NCBI GenBank assembly: GCA_964511495.1
Contig: CAZEFT010000009.1
Span: 56,539 to 120,538 of the forward strand
DNA from: Litorimonas sp964511495
GTDB taxonomy: Bacteria > Pseudomonadota > Alphaproteobacteria > Caulobacterales > Maricaulaceae
DNA length: 64,000 nt
Reading direction: 5' to 3'
The position numbers and the translations under genes are program-made. This document shows positions 17,047-26,800 of this stretch, in pieces. The notes beneath the pieces are model-generated. The model did not search any database, was not told the DNA's origin, and worked only from the letters and a program-made list of their open reading frames with translations. The first letter of the stretch is position 1; each line of letters begins with the position of its first letter.

Positions 17047-19902
17047 TTATTCGCCGGGTAATATTTGAATACGATATGCCGTTTCGGGACTCAGCAATGT
17101 TTTGGCACGCGCCTTGAGTGAGACCACCGTCATATTTTGATACATCTCAGATCGTGACCGATGACGGGACAACCGCTCTTCATCAGTTTGTGCTCGTGAA
17201 ATGACATCCATCCAGTATCCGTTACTTTCTAATGATGTTTCGATATTTTCCAGAGCCGGTTTTATGGCTCTTTCAAACAAATCGGCATCAATATTGCCTG
17301 CGCGGAATTCAGCCGCAATCTCATCCACTTTGACACTGATGCGGTCAATATCATCGGGCGAAGCTTCTAATGACACACCGAAATAACCATAATTCGGGAA
17401 GCTTCGCGGCGTAAAGGTAAAGGCCGAGGGTGAATAGCTGGCCCCCTCCTCTTCCCGTAAAATATCTGTCAGACGCAAACGGAACAATGTACCTAACATA
17501 GAAATCTCACGTGCTGTTTGCGCGTCTCGCCCATCAGGTGCAGGCCAATAAACTCTTAATAAGGCCGTGGATGGATCTCCGGCATGAGTCAGTTTTACTG
17601 GACGTTTGCTACCCTGCGGGAATGTGAGACGCAGGTTTTTGGGGTCTGGCTTTTGGAAACGCTCTTCCTGTTCCGGGAAAGCCCCGAAGCTTCGGGCCAC
17701 AGCTTTGATCGCGTCCTCTGGGGTTATGTCCCCAACAATTCCAATTTCAACCGCCGTGTTTGAAAGAAAAGGCTTTAGCCAATTTTCAACATCACTCATG
17801 TTTACGCGCAACATTTCATCTTCGGCAGGGAAACCGTAACGTGTATCGCCGGAGCGTAAAAGCCTCGGAATGTCACGCGAAGCCACGCCGCCTGGCGTTG
17901 AGTCGAGCGTCGGATAAAACGATTTTATATACTTATCATATTGCGCCTTCGCTTCGGGACGTAATCCCGGCGCAGTCGCATAGGCCGCCATAAGGTTGAG
18001 TTGTGTATCCAAATCATCAGGTACCGTTGTCCCGCTAAGATAAATACGGTCCGTCCCGATTGATTGACTCACCCCCACAGATTTTCCGGCCATGATTTTG
18101 CGGATGTCGTCATATTTATGCGCTTCCAGTCCACCAAGGCTCAAAGCCGTCGGTGCAAACACGCGCAAGCCGGGCTGGCTGCGAGGGAGGAATAGCTCTC
18201 CACCCGAAAGAGTGACAGTTATCGAAACAACATCTTTCTGATAAGGGGTCTGTTTGACGTTTAATCTAACGTTATTTTCAAAAACAATTTGCTCAAAATC
18301 GATGTCGGCAACTTTTTTGCGTTCTCGCACCTTTCCCACCGGGCCCCAATCGGAATAGGCAAATTCTAGGGTTTCAATCTCCTCGCGAGGCTCTACTACG
18401 ATAGACCTAGACTCAACCAATGACTGTTTCAATTTGGCCTCAGCGTCTTCAATGACTTCCGATGTCGCCAGATAAAGCTGTGGACTCTCGTCGATGCCTT
18501 CCCATTGCTTTCGAAAAGCAGAATTGACCTCTTCGATTGTTATCTCATCGGCGTAGGCCAAGAAACGGCTCAAATTACTTTCAGGAGCCGTGACAACTGT
18601 TTTGGACCCAAAGGCTGATAAAATCCGTCGGGCCAGTCCGGGCGTGCGCCGTGTGGGTGCCGTTTGCACAGCGACTTCTAGGCTCTTTTTTGTATTGAGA
18701 ATTTGCTCATCAAGCTCAGCTTGTGAAAAGCCATATTGCAAAGCCTGTCGCAAGAGAGGTTCCGCGCCCTTTAGCGCCTGATCCCACTTCCCTTTTTCGG
18801 GCTGAATAGACAATGTGCTGATCTTTACAGCGTCGAAAACGCCATTTGTGCCTGCGGAAGCGCCGATAAAGGGGGCTTGTGTCGTGCGAGATAATTCTCC
18901 TAACCGGCGCGATAAAATGCGGTTTCCGATATTGTCTATGAAATTAGCTTTACGGTTAGCTTGTGTATCGGCCCTTTCCTCAAAAGGATGAAGAACTGAC
19001 AATGATAAGGTCGTTTGAATTTCGGGATTTACATAGTAATGCGTTCTCGCACGACGTTCTGTAAGCGGCTCTAATTTTACGGACTGTAAGGCATCACCTT
19101 TAGGCTGCCAATCTGCGAAATATTCTTCTATTTTGCGCGCCGCATAATCTGTCTCAATATCACCCACTAATACAATGAAAGTATTTTCTGGTCTGTAATA
19201 GCCCTCGTAAAACGCTCTGAAATCATCAGTTTTGATGGTGGCAATCGTCTCTTCCGTCCCGATAGGCAATCTGTCAGGGATAATGGTATCGCCGAAATAA
19301 AACTCCAAATTGTCGATAAAGGCATCAAAGGCGGGGCCTGACCGCGCCCGCTTTTCGGCCAGAATAACGCCCCGCTCACGATCAATCGCGCCCGGATCAA
19401 GCGTTAAATTTGAAGCCGTCTCACGCATGATCATTAACGTCTCGTTCAAAATGGCTTCGTCAACTTCAGGCAATTCGAGCTGATAGGTCGTTTCAAAAAA
19501 CCCGGTTGACGCATTTGTATCGGCCCCAAAAGACAAACCGAACTTTTCCAAACGCTTGACCATCTCTCCTTCAGGAATATTCTCCGAGCCATTAAAGGCC
19601 ATATGTTCGAGGAAATGAGCGAGCCCTAGCGTGTTTTCCGTTTCGTTTATGGATCCCGTATCAACACGCATCAATAAGGTCGCCGTCTTTGTCGGTGTCG
19701 AATTAGACCGAACAGCGAAACGCAACCCGTTTTCCAACTTGCCATATTCAATATCGGTATCAACCGGTAGGTCGCTGACTTCATGAACATAATCATATGA
19801 TGAACCAGCCTCATTTTTTGTCGAGTTATCGCTACAAGCCAGCAAGCCTAACGCCAATAAACTGCCCATTATGAGGCGGTGATGATGTCCAAATACAGCC
19901 AT
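17047..19902 (-). CDS. M16 family zinc metallopeptidase lipoprotein
   Basis: About 951 residues from the ATG at 19,902, which gives a clean lipoprotein signal (GSLLALGLLACS). An in-frame ATG at 19,989 would add 29 residues with no ribosome-binding site. The active site is the inverted zinc motif HFLEH in LGLAHFLEHMAFNGSENIPE; the distal Glu ligand is in ERGVILAEKRAR. A second, catalytically silent M16 half follows (after about residue 500), so this is a full-length pitrilysin/PqqL-type clamshell peptidase. It would degrade peptides in the periplasm. It diverges from the HAD phosphatase gene. Confidence 0.9.
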   Translation of the reverse strand: MAVFGHHHRLIMGSLLALGLLACSDNSTKNEAGSSYDYVHEVSDLPVDTDIEYGKLENGLRFAVRSNSTPTKTATLLMRVDTGSINETENTLGLAHFLEHMAFNGSENIPEGEMVKRLEKFGLSFGADTNASTGFFETTYQLELPEVDEAILNETLMIMRETASNLTLDPGAIDRERGVILAEKRARSGPAFDAFIDNLEFYFGDTIIPDRLPIGTEETIATIKTDDFRAFYEGYYRPENTFIVLVGDIETDYAARKIEEYFADWQPKGDALQSVKLEPLTERRARTHYYVNPEIQTTLSLSVLHPFEERADTQANRKANFIDNIGNRILSRRLGELSRTTQAPFIGASAGTNGVFDAVKISTLSIQPEKGKWDQALKGAEPLLRQALQYGFSQAELDEQILNTKKSLEVAVQTAPTRRTPGLARRILSAFGSKTVVTAPESNLSRFLAYADEITIEEVNSAFRKQWEGIDESPQLYLATSEVIEDAEAKLKQSLVESRSIVVEPREEIETLEFAYSDWGPVGKVRERKKVADIDFEQIVFENNVRLNVKQTPYQKDVVSITVTLSGGELFLPRSQPGLRVFAPTALSLGGLEAHKYDDIRKIMAGKSVGVSQSIGTDRIYLSGTTVPDDLDTQLNLMAAYATAPGLRPEAKAQYDKYIKSFYPTLDSTPGGVASRDIPRLLRSGDTRYGFPAEDEMLRVNMSDVENWLKPFLSNTAVEIGIVGDITPEDAIKAVARSFGAFPEQEERFQKPDPKNLRLTFPQGSKRPVKLTHAGDPSTALLRVYWPAPDGRDAQTAREISMLGTLFRLRLTDILREEEGASYSPSAFTFTPRSFPNYGYFGVSLEASPDDIDRISVKVDEIAAEFRAGNIDADLFERAIKPALENIETSLESNGYWMDVISRAQTDEERLSRHRSRSEMYQNMTVVSLKARAKTLLSPETAYRIQILPGE

Positions 19903-20066
19903 TGCACTATCCGAATATGTGTTGAATTTGCTCTTTCGCTTTGTAACGCCTAGACGGCAAGTGCAAGCTATAAAGACGGTTTTAACCATGATGTGTGTCA
20001 GGACTTGAAACGGGATAATGATTGCGGCAGAGGCAAATTGTGAAATCTTCCACCGATAACAAGAAA

Positions 20067-20681
20067 ATGACTGAACCGAATCAGGGGCTTATTGTCTTTG
20101 ATTTTGACGGCACAATAACAACCAAAGATACCTTTGCACTGTTTTTACGTTATCATTCAGGGGTTATATCTTGGTTTTTCAAGATATTAAGGCTCCTGCC
20201 AACATTTATGGCCTATAAGCTGGGTCGAATTGACCGGCATGCCGTGAAAGCCGCTGTCATTTATCGTTTTTTCAAAGGGCATTCAGCCAGCGAAGTTGAT
20301 GCCAAAGCTAAAAAATTTGCGCGAGAGGTCATTCCGCCCCTCATTAGACCACAGGCACAAAGCTGTTTCGACACGAAAAAACAGGATATTGAGTCATTAT
20401 ATATATGCAGCGCATCCATAACGCCCTATTTACGTCACTGGGCCGAGGCTCAAGGCCTTCCCAAAGAACATGTGCTGGCCGTAGAATTGGAACAAGAGTC
20501 AGATATACTCACGGGGTATATTGATGGGTATAACGTTTGGGGTCCGAACAAAGTCCGCCGTATTTTTGACGCATTTCATTCAGACAGTGTTCATATCAGA
20601 GAAGCATATGGTGATACAGAAGGGGATCGTGAACTATTAAACGCCGCTGAGGTGTCTTTCTTCCGACCTTTTCGCCTGTAG
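20067..20681 (+). CDS. HAD-IB family phosphatase
   Basis: A 204-residue HAD hydrolase; the ATG at 20,067 is chosen, although the frame stays open to a TTG at 20,022. Motif I is VFDFDGTITTKDT, motif II YICSASITPYL, the motif-III lysine is in WGPNKVRRI, and motif IV is AYGDTEGDRELL. The helical cap after motif I (LFLRYHSGVISWF) places it in subfamily IB with phosphoserine phosphatase-like enzymes. Its substrate cannot be named. It is followed by a 140-bp regulatory region ahead of the giant gene. Confidence 0.85.
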   Translation: MTEPNQGLIVFDFDGTITTKDTFALFLRYHSGVISWFFKILRLLPTFMAYKLGRIDRHAVKAAVIYRFFKGHSASEVDAKAKKFAREVIPPLIRPQAQSCFDTKKQDIESLYICSASITPYLRHWAEAQGLPKEHVLAVELEQESDILTGYIDGYNVWGPNKVRRIFDAFHSDSVHIREAYGDTEGDRELLNAAEVSFFRPFRL

Positions 20682-20716
20682 CCGTCTTTGGCATTGAATA
20701 TTTGCAGCTTTTCCTC

Positions 20717-20732
20717 TTAAGAGGGAATTAAC
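20717..20732 (+). promoter_or_regulatory. Perfect CtrA-type binding site upstream of the giant gene
   Basis: The sequence TTAA-GAGGGAA-TTAAC matches TTAA-N7-TTAAC, the full-site consensus known for the alphaproteobacterial cell-cycle regulator CtrA. It ends about 90 bp before the ATG of the giant repeat gene. It overlaps a 12-bp palindrome, CCTCTTAAGAGG (20,713-20,724). Farther on, TACGTTTGGT occurs twice, at 20,749 and 20,776. The 8-base core alone is expected about once in a random window of this size, so position rather than the match carries the weight. Confidence 0.55.
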
Positions 20733-20821
20733 GTCTAGCCATAGCGTTTACGTTTGGTTAGGTTATAGAGGAATCTACGTTTGGTAGATGAATAATACTG
20801 GAGAACTTGGGGGTTTTCGAA

Positions 20822-23800
20822 ATGAAACGCACTCTTTTAATGGCCGCTTCGGCCGCGGTGCTTGCCGCACCAACCATCGCGCAGGAATTACCACCAGGTA
20901 ATCCGCTGCCCGGTGAATGTTTTGCTCGGGTGATTGTGCCTGCGCAATACGAGACATCCACAGAGCAAATCGTACTGCGTCAAGCAGGCGAGGAGATCAG
21001 AAAGATCCCGGGGCGTTTCGAAACCGTCACTGAACGTGTTCTCGTTCAAGAAGAAAGCTATGAGCTTGTCGTCGTTGGTGCCGGTGGAGCAATTGTTCCC
21101 GGTCGCGGCGTCATCGTTGTTACGATCAACGGCACTGACTACAACATTGACTCGTCCCGCACGGTAACCAACGCCAGTGGCGCTGCTATCGGTTCTGTTG
21201 ACAGCGATGGTAATATTGTTGGTTCAAATGGTCGTGTTATCGTCCGCAATGCTGTCGACCCACTGACATTGATTGGTCGCGGTTCGGCAACGACATCTTT
21301 GACATTCGGCAACTCACGTTACCTTGTCGCATCTGACATGAGCGTTACAAACGCTTCAGGTCGTCGTATTGGTCGTATTGATCGCAATGGTGGTCTTGTC
21401 GGCACAAATGGCAATGTTATCACTCGTAACATCGTCAATTCTTACAGCGGCGGAACAACTGCTACAGCCTCCAGCGGTCAATCCTCTTTCCGCACAGTCT
21501 CTGAGACAGTCGTTGTTCAGGAAGCCTCTACTGAGCTCGTCGTCATTCCACCTGTTTATGAAACAGTCACAGAAACTGTCGTCGTTCAACCGCAGACAGT
21601 CGAGTATGTGACTGTCCCAGCCGTTTACGAAAACTACACCGACACTGTCGTTGTTCAAGAAGCCTCAACTGAGCTTGTCACAATCCCCCCTGTTTTTGAA
21701 ACAGTGGCAGACACAGTTGTTGTTCAAGAAGCAACAACAGAACTCGTTACAATCCCGGCGACTTATGAAACAGTCACAGACACTGTTGTTGTCCAGCCTG
21801 CAGGCGTTGAGTATGTCTCCGTCCCTGCTGAGTATGAAACGGTCACAGAGAATGTTGTCGTGCAAGAAGCCTCAACAGAACTCGTCACTATCCCTGCGAC
21901 TTACGAAACAGTCACAGAGAATATTGTCGTTCAAGAAGCGTCGACTGAGCTCGTCACTATCCCTCCTGTTTTCGAAACTGTGGCTGACACAGTTGTCGTT
22001 CAGGAAGCGTCAACAGAATTGGTGACCATCCCGGCAACATTTGAAACAGTCTCCGAGACTGTTGTTGTTCAGCCGGCCACTGTGACTTATGAAACTGTTC
22101 CGGCTGTCTATGACACGGTACAAGAAGCTGTTGTCGTTCAAGAAGCGTCGACTGAGCTTGTCACTATTCCGGCAACATTCGAAACAGTCTCTGAGACTGT
22201 TGTTGTTCAAGAAGCCTCTACAGAGCTCGTCACAATCCCTGCCGAGTTTGATACTGTCCGCGAAACCGTTGTCGTTCAGGAAGCGTCAACAGAGCTTGTG
22301 ACTATTCCGGCAACATTTGAAACAGTGACTGACACAGTCGTTGTCCAGCCTGCATCCGTCGATTATGTCGTCGTTCCGGCTGAATATGAGACTTATCAAG
22401 ATACAGTAGTTGTACAGGAAGCCTCAACAGAATTGGTAACAATCCCGGCCACATTCGAGACAGTCACAGACACGGTCGTCGTCCAGCCAGCTGGCGTCGA
22501 GTATGTCACTGTTCCGCCGGTCTTCGATACAATCCAAGAGCCTGTTGTTGTTCAAGAAGCCTCAACAGAACTCGTCACTGTTCCGGCGACTTTTGAAACC
22601 GTCACTGAAACTGTCGTGGTTACGCCACAGACAGTTGAATATGTTTCTGTCCCTGCTGTTTATGAAACTGTTCAAGAGCCAGTTGTCGTTCAAGAAGCCT
22701 CAACAGAACTCGTGACTATTCCTGCGACATTCGAAACTGTCACTGACACGGTTGTCGTTCAGCCTGCTGGCGTCGAATATGTCTCCGTTCCGGCTGAATT
22801 TGAAACAGTCACAGAGAATGTCGTGGTTCAAGAAGCCTCAACAGAACTCGTCACTGTTCCGGCCACATTCGAAACAGTCACTGACGTTGTTGTCGTCCAG
22901 CCCGCTGGCGTCGAATATGTGTCTGTTCCAGCTGAATATGAAACGGTTCAAGAAGCTATTGTCGTTCAAGAAGCGTCAACAGAACTCGTCACAATCCCGG
23001 CTACGTTCGAGACTGTCAGCGAAACAGTTGTCGTACAACCCGCCTCTGTGACTTATGAAACAGTTCCGGCTGTCTTTGAGACAGTCCAAGAGCCTGTTGT
23101 TGTTCAAGAAGCTTCAACAGAACTCGTCACAATCCCGGCCACGTTCGAGACTGTCACTGAAACTGTCGTCGTCACACCGCAAACTGTCACTTATGAAGTG
23201 ATCCCTGCGGTTTACGAAACAGTTCAAGAGCCTGTTGTTGTTCAAGAAGCCTCAACAGAACTCGTCACAATCCCGGCCACTTATGAGACCGTCACAGATA
23301 CAGTTGTGGTTCAGCCACAAACTGTCGACTATGTCACAGTCCCTGCTGAATTTGAGACTTACCAAGAGACTATCGTCGTTCAGGAAGCCTCTACAGAGTT
23401 GGTGACTATTCCGGCCACGTTCGAAACAGTTGCTGAAACTGTTGTCGTCCAGCCTGCTGGTGTTGAATATGTTTCCGTTCCAGCTGAATACGAAACAGTT
23501 CAAGAGCCTGTTGTTGTTCAAGAAGCGTCAACAGAACTTGTGACCATTCCGGCGACATTCGAAACAGTCACTGAAACTATCGTCGTTCAGCCTGCAACGA
23601 CTGAATATGTTTCCGTTCCGGCTGTTTATGAAACAGTCCAAGAGCCTGTTGTTGTCCAAGAAGCCTCTACAGAGCTCGTCACAATCCCGGCCACATTCGA
23701 AACAGTCACAGAGACTATCGTTGTGCAGCCTGCGGGTGTTGAATATGTGTCTGTTCCGGCTGAATATGAGACAGTGACAGAAAATGTTGTTGTTCAGGAA

Positions 23801-26800
23801 GCTTCAACGGAGTTGGTCACAATTCCGGCGACGTTCGAAACTGTCACAGAGACAGTTGTCGTAACACCAGCCACAACAACTTATGAATCTGTTCCTGCTG
23901 TTTATGAAACAGTCCAAGAGCCTGTTGTTGTTCAAGAAGCGTCGACAGAATTGGTGACAATTCCTGCGACATTCGAAACAGTGTCTGAAACTGTAGTCGT
24001 AACGCCGGCAACCGTCACTTACGAGACGATCCCAGCCGTTTACGAAACCGTTCAAGAGCCTGTTGTTGTTCAAGAAGCGTCAACAGAACTCGTGACTATT
24101 CCTGCGACATTCAAAACTGTGACTGACACAGTCGTCGTTCAAGAAGCCACAACAGAACTGGTCACAGTGCCTGCGGTTTATGAGAACGTCACAGAGACTT
24201 ATGTTGTTCAAGAAGCGTCAACAGAACTCGTCACTATTCCGCCTGTCTTTGAGACAGTCACGGAAACAGTCGTTGTTCAGCCACAATCCGTCGATTATGT
24301 CGTCGTTCCGGCTGAATATGAGACTTATCAGGACACAGTTGTTGTTCAGGAAGCCTCTACAGATTTGGTCACTATCCCGGCCACATTCGAAACTGTAACG
24401 GAAACAGTTGTTGTCCAAGAAGCCTCAACCGAATTGGTTTCTGTTCCACCTGTTTATGAAACTGTCTCTGAAACTGTTGTTGTTAAAGAAGCAACGACAG
24501 AATTGGTCACTATCCCAGCAACCTTCAGAACAGTCTCTGATACAGTTGTCGTGACACCGCAAACTGTGGAATATGTCACAATCCCGGCTGAGTATGAAAC
24601 TTACCAGGAAGCTGTTGTTGTTCAGGAAGCCTCAACCGAATTGGTTGTCGTTCCAGCGACTTACAGAAATGTAACTGAAACAGTTGTCGTACAAGAAGCC
24701 TCTACTGAGCTTGTCTCTATTCCGGCGACTTACGAAACTGTGACTGAAACAATCGTTGTTCAGCCCGAAACTGTTGAATATGTCTCTGTTCCTGCGACAT
24801 TCCGCACAGAGCAAGAAACATACATTCAGCAAGATGCAGCCGATGAGTTGGTTGTTATCCCGGCTGTTTATGAAAACGTGACAGAAACTATCGTTGTTCA
24901 AGAAGCCAGTACACGTGTTGACGTTGTACCGGCAACTTACAGAACCGTACAGGAAAGCATCGTTGTTCAACCTGCACGCGTTGATATTGAAGTCATTCCT
25001 GCAAGATATGAAACACGCTCTGAGCGCGTTCTTATCGAACCAGCGCGTGAAGAGTGGAAGCCCGGTAGCCAAGCTATCAATGCGGCTCAACTCGGTGCTA
25101 GCGGAACAATCAACACATCGACACGTGGACAGTTCACTGTCTTTAACGGCGTGTCTAACCAAGTTGTTGAGTCCACGCAGACTATCGTGAACCAGACTGG
25201 TGAAATCCTCTGTCGTGTTCTTATCCCTGCGAAGTACAAAACAATCACAAAGCAAGTATTGGTTAGCCCTGCACGCACTGTTGAGCGTCCGGTTCCAGCT
25301 GTCACTAAGCAGATCACAAAACGTGTTGTTGACCGTGAGGCGACCACGCGTGAGACTGTTATTCCTGCCGTTACAGACACGATTACACGTCGCGTCGTGA
25401 AATCAGCCGCTCGTGTTATGACACGTGCTGAAGCCCAACGCGCCGGACTGAGTGGTCAGGCATTTGGCGGATATTCCGGCTTTGTTGATGCTAATAGCGA
25501 CGGTCGTGATGACCGTGATGGCTTGTCTCGTACAGCCGCTGCCAATGCAGACCGTGCCGGTGGCGGACGCCGCGGTGCATCTGCCGGAGGCTCTGGTCGC
25601 TTTGGTCAGCAATTGGGAACGATTTCCAAACGTGTTGTTGACGAACAAGCCCGTGTCGCTGAACGCCGCATCCCGGCTGTCACGAAACAGGTTACACGTC
25701 GTGTTGTGAAAACTCCGGCTCAGACACAAGAGCGCACAATCCCTGCTGTGACACAACAAGTCACACGTCGTGTCGTTGACCGCCCTGCCTCAACGCAGGA
25801 ACGCGTCATCCCGGCTGTTACAAAAATGGAAACTCGCCGTCGTGTGAAAACTCCAGCCCGTACAGCTGAGCGCGTTGTTCCAGCTGTCACAAAACAGGTT
25901 ACGCGTCGTGTTGTTGATCGCCCTGCGTCAACACAAGAGCGCGTTATCCCGGCTGTGACAAAGACGGAAACACGTCGTGTCGTCAGAACACCGGCCCGTA
26001 CGCAGGAGCGCACAATCCCGGCTGTGACACAACAAGTTACACGTCGCGTGGTTAAAACTCCGGCTCAGACACAAGAACGTGTCATTCCAGCGGTCACAAA
26101 AACTGAAACTCGTCGTCGTATCAAAACGCCGGCACGGACTGTTGAGCGTGTTGTTCCAGCTGTGACAAAGCAAGTGTCTCGTCGCGTTGTTCGCACACCG
26201 GCTCAAACACAAGAACGTGTCATTCCGGCGGTCACAAAGCAGCGTACACGCCGCATTGTGAGAACACCTGCGTCTACGCAAGAGCGCGTCATCCCGGCTG
26301 TAACACAGCAAGTCACACGTCGTGTTGTTGACCGCCCTGCCTCAACGCAGGAACGCGTCATCCCGGCTGTCACAAAGATGGAAACACGTCGTGTCATCAA
26401 GACACCGGCCCAAACTATTGAGCGTCAGGTTCCTGCCGTCACAAAAACAGTTCAACGCCGCGTCGTCAGAACGCCTGCATCGACACAAGAACGTGTCATT
26501 CCGGCGGTCACAAAGATGGAAACACGCCGTGTCGTCAGAACACCGGCCTCTACTGTTGAGCGCGTTGTTCCGGCTGTCACAAAACAAGTGTCTCGTCGCG
26601 TGGTCCGTACTCCGGCTCAGGTTCAAGAACGTGTCATCCCGGCTGTAACGAAAGCTCAGGCCCGTCGTGTCATCAAGACACCTGCACGGACAATTGAGCG
26701 GTCTATCCCTGCTGTGACGAAACAGGTTCAACGTCGTGTTGTGAAGACGCCAGCGTCTACACAAGAGCGCGTCATTCCTGCTGTCACAAAGATGGAAACA

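Noticed and set aside
21369..25190. Many 60-130-codon frames in other phases of block 1
   Set aside because: They are out-of-phase readings of the 69-bp repeat and share its period; none has a convincing start.
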